DNA of 64,000 nt. Source: JAXDBM01 sp963709485 (GTDB lineage Bacteria > Desulfobacterota > Syntrophia > Syntrophales > Fen-1087). The DNA lies in assembly GCA_963709485.1 (NCBI GenBank), contig CAVPWE010000004.1:1-64000 (forward strand), written 5' to 3'. The notes beneath the pieces were generated by a model, which was not told the origin of the DNA, did not search any database, and saw nothing but the letters and a program-made list of their open reading frames with translations. Shown here in pieces: positions 8,038 to 17,596 of this stretch. Both the position numbers and the translations under genes were made by a program. The first letter of the stretch is position 1. Each line of letters begins with the position of its first letter.

Positions 8038-10341
8038 ATGACGGAAAAGGTTGTAAAACAGGCAGTCGAAGTCAACAAGCTGGAAGACCAGCTGATTATT
8101 CGCAAGCATCTTCAGGACATCACCAATCAGATCCACTCCGCGCAAAACCTCAGACAGATCCTGGTGGATCTCAAGGGAAACGGCATCCTCTCCCTTTTCA
8201 ACGCCCATGCAGTGACAATCTATGTCGCGGACATGCTGAAAAACGAAATTTATTCCATGTTCCTGGCCGGATCGGAACTCAAGGAAATACGGGTGCCGAT
8301 CAGCAACAAGAGCATTGCCGGGTACGTGGCGAACACGGGAAACAGCGTCAATATCGCCGATGCCTATGATGTGAATGAGCTGAAAGCGATTCACAAGGAA
8401 CTGACTTTTGATCACAGCTGGGACAAGAAGACCGGCTTCAAGACCAGACAGATCCTGGCCGCCCCCATTTACTACAACAAAACCCTGATGGGTGTGATCC
8501 AGATCCTGAACAGGAAGCCGGGTGGCGCGGGAAAGTTTTCTCTTGATGAAGTCGGATTCCTCAAGGAACTGGCGGATGTCCTGGGGATTGCCTTCTATAA
8601 CCAGGAGCGGTTCTCCAAGAGAAGAAAGACCAAGTTCGACTATCTCGTCACGCGCGGGCTGATCAAGGAAGATGATCTGTACAGCGCATGGGAAGAATCC
8701 AGAGAAAAGAAGGAACCGATGGAAGCCCTGCTGATCAGAAAATACAGGCTTTCCAAAGAAAACATCGGAAAGAGTTACGAAGAGTTCTTCCGCTGCAAGT
8801 TCGTTCAGTTCAACGACAAACAGCCCATTCCCGGCGACCTGCTGAAAAATCTGAAAAAGGATTATCTGCGCCGTGAGCTCTGGGTCCCTATTGAAAAGGT
8901 CGACGGGAATGTTCGGATCATTGTGGACGATCCGAACAACATCCTGAAGAAGGACACGATCGAAAGCCTGCTGAAAACCAAGGCCGTCAAATACGATGTC
9001 GCGCTTCCGGAGGACATCCTCAAGTACATCAACTATTTTTATCAGTCGCCGGAAGACGAATCGAGCATCACGGACATCCTGGGGAAGCTGGACACGGAAG
9101 AGGAGATCGGGGAAGAAGATGGGGATGTCATCACGGAGTCGGACAGCGTCATCATGCAGCTGGTGAACAAGATCATCAATGATGCCTTCAACCGGCGCAG
9201 TTCCGACATCCACATCGAACCGAACGTGGGCAAAAAGAACGTCGAGGTCCGCTACCGCATCGACGGCGACTGCGCCCTCTATCAGACCCTTCCCTACAGC
9301 TACCGGGCGGCCATTATCTCCAGGATCAAGATCATGTCCAACCTGGATATTACCCTCCGGCGCATACCCCAGGACGGTAAGATCAAATTCAGGCGGGCCA
9401 ACGGCGAAGAAATCGAACTGCGCGTGGCGACGATCCCCACACAGGGAGGTGTGGAGGATGTGGTGATGCGAATTCTGGCCAAGGGCGAAACGATGCCCCT
9501 TGAGGCAATGGCCCTTTCCGAACGGAACAACCGGGAGCTGATCGAGATTCTTGCCAAGCCCTACGGGATGGTCCTGGTGGTCGGCCCCACGGGTTCCGGA
9601 AAGACGACGACGCTGCATGCCTCCCTCCGCCACATCAACACGCCGGACCGCAAGATCTGGACGGCGGAGGACCCCGTGGAAATCACCCAGTACGGCCTTC
9701 GCCAGGTGCAGGTGCAGCCCAAGATCGGTTTTGACTTTGCCGCGGCCATGCGCTCCTTCCTGCGGGCGGACCCGGATGTGATCATGGTCGGCGAGATGCG
9801 TGATTTCGAGACCGCCAAGATCGGCGTGGAGGCGTCCCTCACCGGGCACCTTGTCTTCAGCACCCTGCACACGAACAGCGCCCCCGAGACCATCGTCCGG
9901 CTTCTGGATATGGGGATTGATCCTCTGAATTTCGCGGATGCCCTGCTGGGCATCCTCGCGCAGAGACTCGTACGGACGCTCTGCAAGAACTGCAAGGAGG
10001 CCTATCACCCGACGCCCGCCGAATTCGATGAAATCGCGGAAAGCTACGGGCAGGAACTGTTTCAAAAGCTGGACATTGCCTACACGGACGATTTTATGCT
10101 GCACCGCCCCAAGGGATGCGACGTCTGCGACAAAACGGGATACAAGGGAAGGATGGGCATTCACGAACTGCTCATCGGGTCCAACGCGATCAAGAGACTG
10201 ATCCAGAGGCATGCGACGGTGGAAGAGATGCGCGAAGTCGCCGCTGCGGAGGGCATGACGACCCTGCTTCAGGACGGCATCATGAAATCGTTCAAGGGCT
10301 TTACGGACTTCAAACAGGTGCGGCGGGTCTGCATCAAGTGA
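8038..10341 (+). CDS. GAF-MshEN-PilB/GspE type secretion/pilus assembly ATPase
   Basis: 767-residue fusion. A GAF-like sensory domain covers roughly residues 20-190, an MshEN/GspE-N domain about 200-330, and the secretion ATPase from about 350. Walker A GPTGSGKTTT is near 515-524, the Walker B region DPDVIMVGEMRD near 577-588, and a zinc tetracysteine element is split between CKNC and CDVC. PilB/GspE ATPases power type IV pilus extension or type II secretion at the inner membrane. The GAF domain suggests ligand or redox control, which is inference. No pilin, PilC or secretin gene lies nearby. It overlaps the end of convergent mutS by 8 bases. Confidence 0.88.
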   Translation: MTEKVVKQAVEVNKLEDQLIIRKHLQDITNQIHSAQNLRQILVDLKGNGILSLFNAHAVTIYVADMLKNEIYSMFLAGSELKEIRVPISNKSIAGYVANTGNSVNIADAYDVNELKAIHKELTFDHSWDKKTGFKTRQILAAPIYYNKTLMGVIQILNRKPGGAGKFSLDEVGFLKELADVLGIAFYNQERFSKRRKTKFDYLVTRGLIKEDDLYSAWEESREKKEPMEALLIRKYRLSKENIGKSYEEFFRCKFVQFNDKQPIPGDLLKNLKKDYLRRELWVPIEKVDGNVRIIVDDPNNILKKDTIESLLKTKAVKYDVALPEDILKYINYFYQSPEDESSITDILGKLDTEEEIGEEDGDVITESDSVIMQLVNKIINDAFNRRSSDIHIEPNVGKKNVEVRYRIDGDCALYQTLPYSYRAAIISRIKIMSNLDITLRRIPQDGKIKFRRANGEEIELRVATIPTQGGVEDVVMRILAKGETMPLEAMALSERNNRELIEILAKPYGMVLVVGPTGSGKTTTLHASLRHINTPDRKIWTAEDPVEITQYGLRQVQVQPKIGFDFAAAMRSFLRADPDVIMVGEMRDFETAKIGVEASLTGHLVFSTLHTNSAPETIVRLLDMGIDPLNFADALLGILAQRLVRTLCKNCKEAYHPTPAEFDEIAESYGQELFQKLDIAYTDDFMLHRPKGCDVCDKTGYKGRMGIHELLIGSNAIKRLIQRHATVEEMREVAAAEGMTTLLQDGIMKSFKGFTDFKQVRRVCIK

Positions 10342-12961
10342 GTTTTTCCTTCCACTGACGGATCCGGTCGAGCGCGTCCAGAGGCGTCATCCTCAGGATG
10401 TCCACATCCCGGATCTCGCCGATGACGGCCTCGTGGTGATCGGCAAAGAGGCTGAGCTGGTTTTTGTTTCTCCCATGCGGTTTTTTCCCGCGGGCGATCT
10501 TCGGCATGCCCGCTTCGTCGAACTCCCCTTTTTCCAGGTTGTTCAGAATCTCCCCGGCCCTGGCAATGACCGCATCGGGAACGCCCGCGATCCGGGCCAC
10601 CTGGATCCCGTAACTGCGGTTGGTTCCGCCCTCCATGATCTTGCGGAGAAAGATGATCCGGTCGCCCCATTCCTTGACGGCGATGTTGAAGTTCCTGACC
10701 CCTTCGTTGGCGACGGCCAGTTCCGTGAGCTGATGGTAATGGGTGGCGAAGAGGGTTCGCGCGCCCAGGTGCGCGCCGTCCTGGATATACTCCGCGACCG
10801 CCCAGGCGATGCTGAGGCCGTCGAAGGTGCTGGTGCCGCGTCCGACCTCGTCCAGGATAATGAGGCTTCTCCGGCCGGCATGCCTCAGGATGTTGGCCAC
10901 CTCGGTCATCTCGACCATGAAAGTGCTCTGGCCGCGGCTCAGGCTGTCCGTGGCGCCGATCCGCGTGAAGATGCGGTCCGCCACGCCGATCCGCGCCCGG
11001 ACCGCCGGGACGAAGCTTCCCATCTGCGCCATGAGGACCGTCAGGGCGCACTGGCGGATGTAGGTGGATTTCCCGGCCATGTTCGGCCCGGTAATGATAA
11101 GGAGGCGGTTCTTGTCCAGGTCCAGCGTCACGTCGTTCGGGACAAAACGCGACGGCAGGGGCATCCTTTCCACGACGGGATGCCGTCCCTCGACGATGGT
11201 GATGACGTCCTCATCGTCCACCACGGGGCAGCAGTAATTGTACCTTTCGGCCACGTCCGCCAGCGAGACGATGGCATCGAGTTCCGCGACTTTCGAGGCT
11301 GTGGTCTGAATTCTTCGAATGTGTTCCGCAATGCCTTTCCGGATGTCCAGAAACAGGTCGTATTCCCGCTGCTTCCGCCGGTCCTCCGCGTTCAGGACGG
11401 TGTATTCATAACCCTTCAGCTCCTGGTTGATGTATCGTTCGGCGTTCACGAGGGTCTGCTTGCGGACATAATCCTCCGGTACGAGTGCGGCATTGGCTTT
11501 GGTCACTTCGATGTAGTAGCCGAACACCTGGTTGAATCCGACTTTCAGGGAGTGGATTCCCGTCCGTTTGCGCTCCCGGTCCTCGAGGGCGGCGATCCAT
11601 TGTTTCCCGTCGCGGGTGATCGAGATCAGCCGGTCCAGTTCGGGATCGACCCCATCCCTGATCAAGCCGCCTTCGCGCAGGGTCGGGGGCGGATCGTCCA
11701 GGATGGATTTCTCGATCCGGTCGCGCACATCCTCCATTTCATCGATGCCGGCGGACAGGGACAGGATCAGGGGTGACGAAAGTTCGCCGGTCGTGTTTTT
11801 TATGGCGGGCAGCGCCTGCAGGGAGACCTTCAGGGCGATCAGGTCCCGGGCGTTGGCCACCCCCATGGCAATCCTGGCGGCCAGCCGTTCCAGGTCGTAA
11901 ACGCGGTGCAGGGAGCCGCGCAGCCTCTCCCGCAGCAGATGGCGTTCCTTGATCTCCGCCACCGCGGCCAGCCTCTCCGTGATCCGGTCCGGCGAAACCA
12001 GCGGATAGGAAAGCCACCACCGCAGACGCCTGCCCCCCATCGCGGTGATCGTCCGGTCCAGAATATGGAACAGGCTTCCCTCCTTCTTATTGTCCTGGAG
12101 CGTTGAGAACAGTTCGAGGTTCCGCTTCGCGATCTCGTCGAGAACAAGGAAATGATCGGTCTGATACTGCTGGATTTCGTTGATGTGGCCCAGTTGATCC
12201 TTCTGGGTTTCCTCGACATACCTCAGCACGGCGCCCGCCGCGCGGATCATCGCCGGGCAGTGTTCCATGCCGATCCGGTCGAGCTGCGCATCGGAGAAGT
12301 AGCGTCGCAGGCGCACGGCGGCCTGGTCCCCGTCGAAGTAGTCGGCTGAAAATACGTTGACGCGACAGTCCGGTTTTTCCCGGAAAAAGACCTTCAGAAT
12401 CCTGTTTTCCCCGGCCTGCTCATCGATGAGCACTTCACGAAAATCAAGACCGCCGATTTCAGCGAGCAGAAATTCGGCATCCTCCGTTTCGGTCACCCGG
12501 AATTCGCCGGTCGAAATGTCCAGAAAGGCCAGACCGAAACGGTCGCCGCAGGGACACAGGGCGGCCAGAAAATTGTTTTCTTTGGCATCCAGGTTTTCGC
12601 CATCGACCACCAGGCCCGGGGTGACGACCCGCACGACCTCTCTTTTCACAACGCCTTTGGCCAGTTTCGGGTCTTCGACCTGCTCGCAGACAGCCACCTT
12701 GAAGCCCTTGCCGATCAGTTTTGCGATGTAGGAGGATGCGGCGTGATAGGGAACGCCGCAGAGCGGGATGCTGTCCTCTTTGCCCTTGTTCCTGGAGGTC
12801 AGCGTGATTTCGAGGATTTTCGAGGCGGTGACGGCGTCCTCGAAGAACATTTCATAAAAATCGCCCATCCGGAAAAAAAGGATGCAGTCCGGGTACTGCT
12901 GCTTGATGTCCATGTACTGCCGCATGGCCGGCGTCAGATCCAGGACGCCCGCTACCCCCAT
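10334..12961 (-). CDS. mutS: DNA mismatch repair protein MutS
   Basis: 875-residue MutS. The N-terminal mismatch-recognition motif is present in FFRMGDFYEMFFEDA, and the ATPase has GPNMAGKST (Walker A), the SLSRGQSTF signature region and DEVGRGTSTFDG. It recognises mispairs and recruits MutL. The start overlaps the end of the upstream holin-like gene by 10 bases, so the two are probably co-transcribed; the tail overlaps the convergent ATPase gene. Confidence 0.97.
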   Translation of the reverse strand: MGVAGVLDLTPAMRQYMDIKQQYPDCILFFRMGDFYEMFFEDAVTASKILEITLTSRNKGKEDSIPLCGVPYHAASSYIAKLIGKGFKVAVCEQVEDPKLAKGVVKREVVRVVTPGLVVDGENLDAKENNFLAALCPCGDRFGLAFLDISTGEFRVTETEDAEFLLAEIGGLDFREVLIDEQAGENRILKVFFREKPDCRVNVFSADYFDGDQAAVRLRRYFSDAQLDRIGMEHCPAMIRAAGAVLRYVEETQKDQLGHINEIQQYQTDHFLVLDEIAKRNLELFSTLQDNKKEGSLFHILDRTITAMGGRRLRWWLSYPLVSPDRITERLAAVAEIKERHLLRERLRGSLHRVYDLERLAARIAMGVANARDLIALKVSLQALPAIKNTTGELSSPLILSLSAGIDEMEDVRDRIEKSILDDPPPTLREGGLIRDGVDPELDRLISITRDGKQWIAALEDRERKRTGIHSLKVGFNQVFGYYIEVTKANAALVPEDYVRKQTLVNAERYINQELKGYEYTVLNAEDRRKQREYDLFLDIRKGIAEHIRRIQTTASKVAELDAIVSLADVAERYNYCCPVVDDEDVITIVEGRHPVVERMPLPSRFVPNDVTLDLDKNRLLIITGPNMAGKSTYIRQCALTVLMAQMGSFVPAVRARIGVADRIFTRIGATDSLSRGQSTFMVEMTEVANILRHAGRRSLIILDEVGRGTSTFDGLSIAWAVAEYIQDGAHLGARTLFATHYHQLTELAVANEGVRNFNIAVKEWGDRIIFLRKIMEGGTNRSYGIQVARIAGVPDAVIARAGEILNNLEKGEFDEAGMPKIARGKKPHGRNKNQLSLFADHHEAVIGEIRDVDILRMTPLDALDRIRQWKEKLT

Positions 12962-13347
12962 CGGTTGCCGCCCTTTCGCTTCAGGTCGATCACCTCGACA
13001 TGACCGCGATCGCTGATGAACGAGCTTAACAGCCAGCTCACCAGGCTGATGATCAGCGAACCGAACAGCGCGGGCCAGAACCCGTGGATCTCAAAGCCGG
13101 AAATCACCCCCGAGGCCATTTTGAGCAGCAGGGCGTTGATGACGAAAGTGAAAAGGCCGAGCGTGAGAATATTGAGAGGCAGGGTCAGGATGATCAGGAT
13201 GGGTCGCAGCAGGGCGTTCAGGACGCCCAGTATCGCCGCGGCCAGGAAGGCCGGCATGAACCCGCGGACTTCAATGCCGCTGATAAAATATTCGGCGCAG
13301 AGAATGGCCGCCGTCAGGATCAGCCAGCGAATGAAAAGTCCCTTCAT
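12952..13347 (-). CDS. Phage-holin-family (superfamily IV) 4-TM membrane protein
   Basis: 131-residue protein with about four hydrophobic segments and the pattern LGVLNALLRPILIILTLPLN typical of the YvlD-type 'phage holin family' proteins found on bacterial chromosomes. No prophage genes are nearby, so the holin label describes the family only; function is unknown. GGAG lies eight bases before the ATG. It overlaps mutS. Confidence 0.8.
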   Translation of the reverse strand: MKGLFIRWLILTAAILCAEYFISGIEVRGFMPAFLAAAILGVLNALLRPILIILTLPLNILTLGLFTFVINALLLKMASGVISGFEIHGFWPALFGSLIISLVSWLLSSFISDRGHVEVIDLKRKGGNRWG

Positions 13348-13361
13348 GGGAGGTGCTCCTT

Positions 13362-14561
13362 TTAACGGGTGAAGGCGCCGTTTTCATAGATGATGACTTT
13401 TTTCCCGGAGTCCAGCAAAGCCGTGACGGTCTTGCGTTCCGTGTTGACGAGGTCCCAGTGCAGCGCGGAGTCGTTGAAGCCCATCTTTCTCTTCAGCGCC
13501 CGGGTCATCTCCGCCGGGTTGCCGTCGTAGGCGTCGGTGTAGGAGGATCCCAGGGCGATGTGGCAGTTGCCCTCGCTCCCGCCGAAGTTCTCGTCGAAAA
13601 GCGTATCGGCCATGAAACGGCCGATGCGTGAAAAGCGTCTGTCCGTCAGGGAAAACTCGCCGATCCTTCTCGCCCCGGGGTCCATGTCCAACTGCTTCAG
13701 GGTGAAGTCCAGGCCGGCTTCCGCCTCGACGCCGGTGACCTTCCCCTTTGCAAAGGAGAGGCGCACGCCCTGAACATAGTTCCCGCTTCGGTAGGAGGGG
13801 AGGCTGGCATAGTAAGTGCCCTCCGTTCCCCGCCAGTCCGGAGAGAGAAAGATTTCAAAACTCGGGATGTTGTGGCCCGACACGCCCACCCATCTCCTCC
13901 GGTCGCCCGGAGTGATCTTCAAATCCATGCTTTCGGTCTCGATGCGGAAGGATTTCACCTTCAGGCCGTTCAGCCACTTTTTGATGCCGCCGACGCGCCG
14001 GTGGATCGTTTCCCATTCCCGGACGGGATTCTCGCGGTCCAGATAACAGGCCCTCACGATCTGCGCCGTATAGGCCTTGAGCGTCGTTTTCGCCTGCCGG
14101 GCCAGCTCGCCCGTGGGCATCGTGCAGAGGGTCCAGCCGTACAGGCCCCGGTCTTCCCGGCGCTCGAGGATGTCCCGAAGGGTCTTTCTCGCGACGAGGA
14201 CCTTTCCGATCCGGGCCGGGTCGATGTCTTTCAGATGGGTGATTGAATCCGGCGCGCGGAGAAAGATCCGCCCGTTCAGATTCTCGCAGAGTTCCTTCTC
14301 GCCGGGGGCCATGAACAGGAGCTGTTTTTCACCGGCTTTCCCGTAAAAGCTGCGCTCCATCCCGTAAGTGAGACCCGCGCGCTGGACGGGATTCATCCCG
14401 CCGTCGAGGATCTTTTCGTAGAGGATTTCCGCCAGGGTGACGGCCGCGGGATCGTATTGCACGAGGATGACGTCATGCTTTCGGAACGGGGCCTTGCGGG
14501 CCGTTTTCAGCCCCCAGAGCAGGACGTCCGCGTATTTGTCGAGCTGTTGACGGGTCAGCAT
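13362..14561 (-). CDS. M29-family aminopeptidase
   Basis: 399-residue metallopeptidase of the thermophilic aminopeptidase (M29) family, which binds a pair of divalent metals and removes N-terminal residues in the cytoplasm. Visible hallmarks are GHNIPSFEIFLSPDWRGTEG, the block EGNCHIALGSSY and HWDLVNTE near the C-terminus, containing the expected Glu, His and Asp ligands. Start chosen at ATG 14561 with GAGG nine bases upstream; a GTG five codons earlier is possible. It is followed closely by the holin-like gene and mutS. Confidence 0.82.
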   Translation of the reverse strand: MLTRQQLDKYADVLLWGLKTARKAPFRKHDVILVQYDPAAVTLAEILYEKILDGGMNPVQRAGLTYGMERSFYGKAGEKQLLFMAPGEKELCENLNGRIFLRAPDSITHLKDIDPARIGKVLVARKTLRDILERREDRGLYGWTLCTMPTGELARQAKTTLKAYTAQIVRACYLDRENPVREWETIHRRVGGIKKWLNGLKVKSFRIETESMDLKITPGDRRRWVGVSGHNIPSFEIFLSPDWRGTEGTYYASLPSYRSGNYVQGVRLSFAKGKVTGVEAEAGLDFTLKQLDMDPGARRIGEFSLTDRRFSRIGRFMADTLFDENFGGSEGNCHIALGSSYTDAYDGNPAEMTRALKRKMGFNDSALHWDLVNTERKTVTALLDSGKKVIIYENGAFTR

Positions 14562-14629
14562 TTCATGGAACCTCACGCTTCCGGCCCGGTAATGAAACGG
14601 AAGACTTCGCGGGACCTGGTTTTTGCGGG

Positions 14630-15364
14630 TCAGGGATTCTTCTGGCCCAGCAGTTTCTCGATCTGGGGAAAGTTCGCGCCGGATACCGGGTGGCCGTTGA
14701 TGAGAAAGAACGGCGTTCCCGTGACGCCAAGCCGGGCTGCCGCGTCCTTGTGCTCTTTGGCCCGTTGGTCCACGCCGCCGTCCTTGCAGGCCTTGAATTT
14801 CATGTCATCCAGCTTGCCCGTCATGGCCTGCTCGTAGGCTTTGGCCTTGTCGCGGGCACAGAGGATGTAGCGGACCTTCTCGGCCGCCTGCTTGTGCATG
14901 TCGAGCGGATAAAAAAAGATGTATTTGGTCACGTCCGTGCGGCCCCTGAAGAACTGTGCGGCCTTTCTGCAGAAAGAGCAGTCCGGATCGGTGAATTCAA
15001 TGACGGTGTTTTTCCCGTTTCCGATCTTCAGGGCCTTGTCCAGGGGGATGTCCTTGGCCTTTGCGGCCATTACCGCCAGTTGCCTCTGTTCGAGCTCCTG
15101 GTGCCTCTCTGCCGTCAGGTTCCGTTTTCCCTTCATGACGATCGGTCCGCCGACAATGGATTCCGCCTCCGGTGAATAATAGAAAATCTGCCTGCCGGAA
15201 ACCACTTCGTAGAGGCCGGGCACCTTGGAGGGCGTGAGGCTGTCAAAGGCGACGTCGGGGAAATTTTTTTTCAGGGACTCCTCCGGGGTAAGGGCAAACA
15301 CAATGGTGGCGGAAGCCAGCAGTACGATCGCAACGGTACACAAACCGGCAATTTTTTTATTCAT
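14630..15364 (-). CDS. DsbC-like periplasmic thiol:disulfide isomerase
   Basis: 244-residue exported thioredoxin-fold protein. A signal peptide occupies about residues 1-24 (ends VFA). An N-terminal DsbC dimerisation-like region is followed by the thioredoxin fold with active site CSFC at residues 129-132 and the cis-proline loop TGTPFF. DsbC has CGYC; CSFC is an unusual dipeptide that should alter redox potential (inference). GGGAG lies seven bases before the ATG; a longer open frame upstream lacks export features. No dsbD is adjacent. Confidence 0.85.
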   Translation of the reverse strand: MNKKIAGLCTVAIVLLASATIVFALTPEESLKKNFPDVAFDSLTPSKVPGLYEVVSGRQIFYYSPEAESIVGGPIVMKGKRNLTAERHQELEQRQLAVMAAKAKDIPLDKALKIGNGKNTVIEFTDPDCSFCRKAAQFFRGRTDVTKYIFFYPLDMHKQAAEKVRYILCARDKAKAYEQAMTGKLDDMKFKACKDGGVDQRAKEHKDAAARLGVTGTPFFLINGHPVSGANFPQIEKLLGQKNP

Positions 15365-15482
15365 GGTCACGCTCCCTCGAAATATTTTTTCAATGGACGG
15401 GATATTCATCCAAATTTTACCGGCGCTGTCAAGTCTTATCGCGGGAACTGCGTGATCCCGGCACCAGTGTCGCCGTGTCCGG

Positions 15483-16565
15483 TCAGGGGTTGAGCCACCG
15501 GTCCATGCGGGCCTTTTCCTTCGGCCACTGCGGGGACAGGCGAAGGCTGAGAAACATTGAAAAAAGCTGGTCCATAGTCTGTATGGCCCTTTCCAGAAGG
15601 TACAGGCGCTCCAGGATCCGTCCGCTCCGGTCCTCCTGCTCGTCATCACCGTCGGTCACGAGGGGGATTTTCAGGGACTGGAACTGGAATCGGTCCGCTT
15701 TGAAGGTGAACTCCCAGGACGCCGCGTCCCGGGACAGCTTGAGGCGCGCCTCTTTTATTTTCTTGCCCCGGCGCAGGGCCTCGCGGCCTTCCCGCAGGTC
15801 GGCATGAAAGCCCTGGCAGACCACGGATTCCGAGTATTCCCCGTCGCCCGACTCCAGGACCAGCCTTTGCGCAAGGAACGCCTCCGTCTCGCTGCCGTCG
15901 GGGAGGGTGATCCTGCCGTTACGCAGATCCGTCTTGAACCACAGCCAGGTCAGAAACTCCCTTCCCGGCAGTTTCAGCTCCGTGTCCGGAGCGGTCAATT
16001 TTGCCGCCGCCCCCGGATCCATGAACTGCGGGTCCCAGGGGACAAAAGGGCAGGGGGGTCGGCCGAAGGACCGCTTGAACAAATCCTGGAAATCATCGAG
16101 GACTTTGTCCGACAGCGAGGTGAACAGCACGGACTGCGCCGAAAGGGACCAGCAGACCTCGTAAAATGCGGGAACAGGCTGGGTGTGATTCAGAAGGTCG
16201 AGGCGCACCCTTTCCCGGATATCCCCGCGCCGGTGCCGGTCGATTTTCTTCTGCCCGGTTTCGGCGAGATGCTGCTGCTCCGCCGCCAGGATGCGGACTT
16301 TCAGCAGGGAAGGGGGAATCATCCACCGGTCGATCCGCAGGGAAAAGAGAAGATAATCGCCCCAGCGATAAGACGATTGACGGAAATCCGTATCCAGCGC
16401 GTTTTCCAGGCTGGTCCAGCCCAGGTTCTTTTCCTCCGAACTTTTTGCCGCCTCCCGGAAGGCAAACTTTCGAAGCGACCGGTCGATCTGTTCGGAAGAC
16501 CGCTCCGGCAGGTCGCCGGGCAGCCGGTAGCGTGAAAAGGTCAGGGTGCCCTTCAGTAATCCCAT
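15483..16565 (-). CDS. RdgC-like recombination-associated protein
   Basis: 360-residue protein with general resemblance to RdgC: N-terminal GLLKGTLTFSRYRLP, a GWTSLENAL segment, a charged region after ILAAEQQ, and a GREFLTWLWFKT segment. RdgC binds double-stranded DNA as a ring and modulates RecA. It is longer than the E. coli protein (about 300). Start at ATG 16565, preceded by GGGAGG at six bases; a TTG five codons earlier has no ribosome site. It is divergent from nadK-recN. Family call is by eye and moderate. Confidence 0.6.
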   Translation of the reverse strand: MGLLKGTLTFSRYRLPGDLPERSSEQIDRSLRKFAFREAAKSSEEKNLGWTSLENALDTDFRQSSYRWGDYLLFSLRIDRWMIPPSLLKVRILAAEQQHLAETGQKKIDRHRRGDIRERVRLDLLNHTQPVPAFYEVCWSLSAQSVLFTSLSDKVLDDFQDLFKRSFGRPPCPFVPWDPQFMDPGAAAKLTAPDTELKLPGREFLTWLWFKTDLRNGRITLPDGSETEAFLAQRLVLESGDGEYSESVVCQGFHADLREGREALRRGKKIKEARLKLSRDAASWEFTFKADRFQFQSLKIPLVTDGDDEQEDRSGRILERLYLLERAIQTMDQLFSMFLSLRLSPQWPKEKARMDRWLNP

Positions 16566-16708
16566 GGATGCCTCCCTCAAAGGCTGAACCTCTTACGCAG
16601 TTTCGGAAGGGATGTCAAGTTGAATGAAACGCGCCTGAGATAAAATTCAGATTTTCAAACCCCCTCATTTGTGATAGAAATCCGCCCATCATGTTGCGGG
16701 ATGCTGCG

Positions 16709-17596
16709 ATGCGTATAACAAAAATCGGCATTGTCGCCAATGTCGCCAAGGAAAAATCTTCCGAATCCGTCCTCCGTCTGAGGAACTGGCTGCTGAATCA
16801 GGGGTTTCAGGTTTTTCTGGATGAAGCGGTTGCCGTCCGGATCGGGGAATCCACCGGACTGGAACGGGGCAAGCTTGCCGCTGCGGTCGATCTGATCGTG
16901 GTCTTCGGGGGAGATGGAACCATGCTGAGAGCGGCCCGGGCCGTTTGCGGGCACAATATCCCGATTCTGGGGATCAACATCGGGGGCCTCGGCTATCTGA
17001 CCGAAGTCAATCTGAACGAGATGACCGATGCCCTGGAGATCATCCTGAAGGATGGTTTCCGGACGGAAAAGAGGATGATGCTCGACGTGGCCGTCACCCG
17101 CCATGGCGAGAAGGCGGGGGAAGGCACGGTGCTCAATGAAGTGGTGATCAACCGGGACAATCTGTCCCGCATCGTGGAGCTGGAAACGGCCGTCAATGAT
17201 CGGCACCTGGCGACCTTCAAGGCGGACGGTCTGATTATCGCCACGCCCACCGGTTCCACGGCTTATTCTCTGTCCGCCGGCGGCCCGATCATTTTCCCGG
17301 AGCAGCATGCCATGATCCTCAACCCGATCTGCGCCCACACCCTGACCAACCGGCCGGTCGTCCTTCCGGAAGATGTCGTCATTCAGGTCGTTCTCTGGAC
17401 GAAGGAGCAGGGCGCCACGCTGACTCTGGACGGGCAGGTGTCCTTCATGCTGAAATCGGGAGATGCCATAAACGTCCGGAAATCCCTCTATGTGACAACC
17501 CTGGTCGCCTCGCCTCACCGTGATTACCTGGAGATTCTGAGGACGAAGCTGGGGTGGGGAGGGCTGCCGGTGGGGGATCGGCGGGATGCTGATTGA
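16709..17596 (+). CDS. nadK: NAD kinase
   Basis: Phosphorylates NAD to NADP. The kinase motif GGDGT is at residues 67-71 (VVFGGDGTMLRAARA), with NEVVINR and the C-terminal block ATPTGSTAYSLSAGGP all intact. With the ATG at 16709 the protein is 295 residues. An upstream ATG at 16691 adds six residues, but only the later one is preceded by GGGAT and gives the usual MRITKIGIV start. The end overlaps recN by 11 bases. Confidence 0.95.
   Translation: MRITKIGIVANVAKEKSSESVLRLRNWLLNQGFQVFLDEAVAVRIGESTGLERGKLAAAVDLIVVFGGDGTMLRAARAVCGHNIPILGINIGGLGYLTEVNLNEMTDALEIILKDGFRTEKRMMLDVAVTRHGEKAGEGTVLNEVVINRDNLSRIVELETAVNDRHLATFKADGLIIATPTGSTAYSLSAGGPIIFPEQHAMILNPICAHTLTNRPVVLPEDVVIQVVLWTKEQGATLTLDGQVSFMLKSGDAINVRKSLYVTTLVASPHRDYLEILRTKLGWGGLPVGDRRDAD

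Noticed and set aside
12952..13347. Holin label as evidence of a prophage
   Set aside because: The protein is a common chromosomal 4-TM family; no other phage gene is present nearby.
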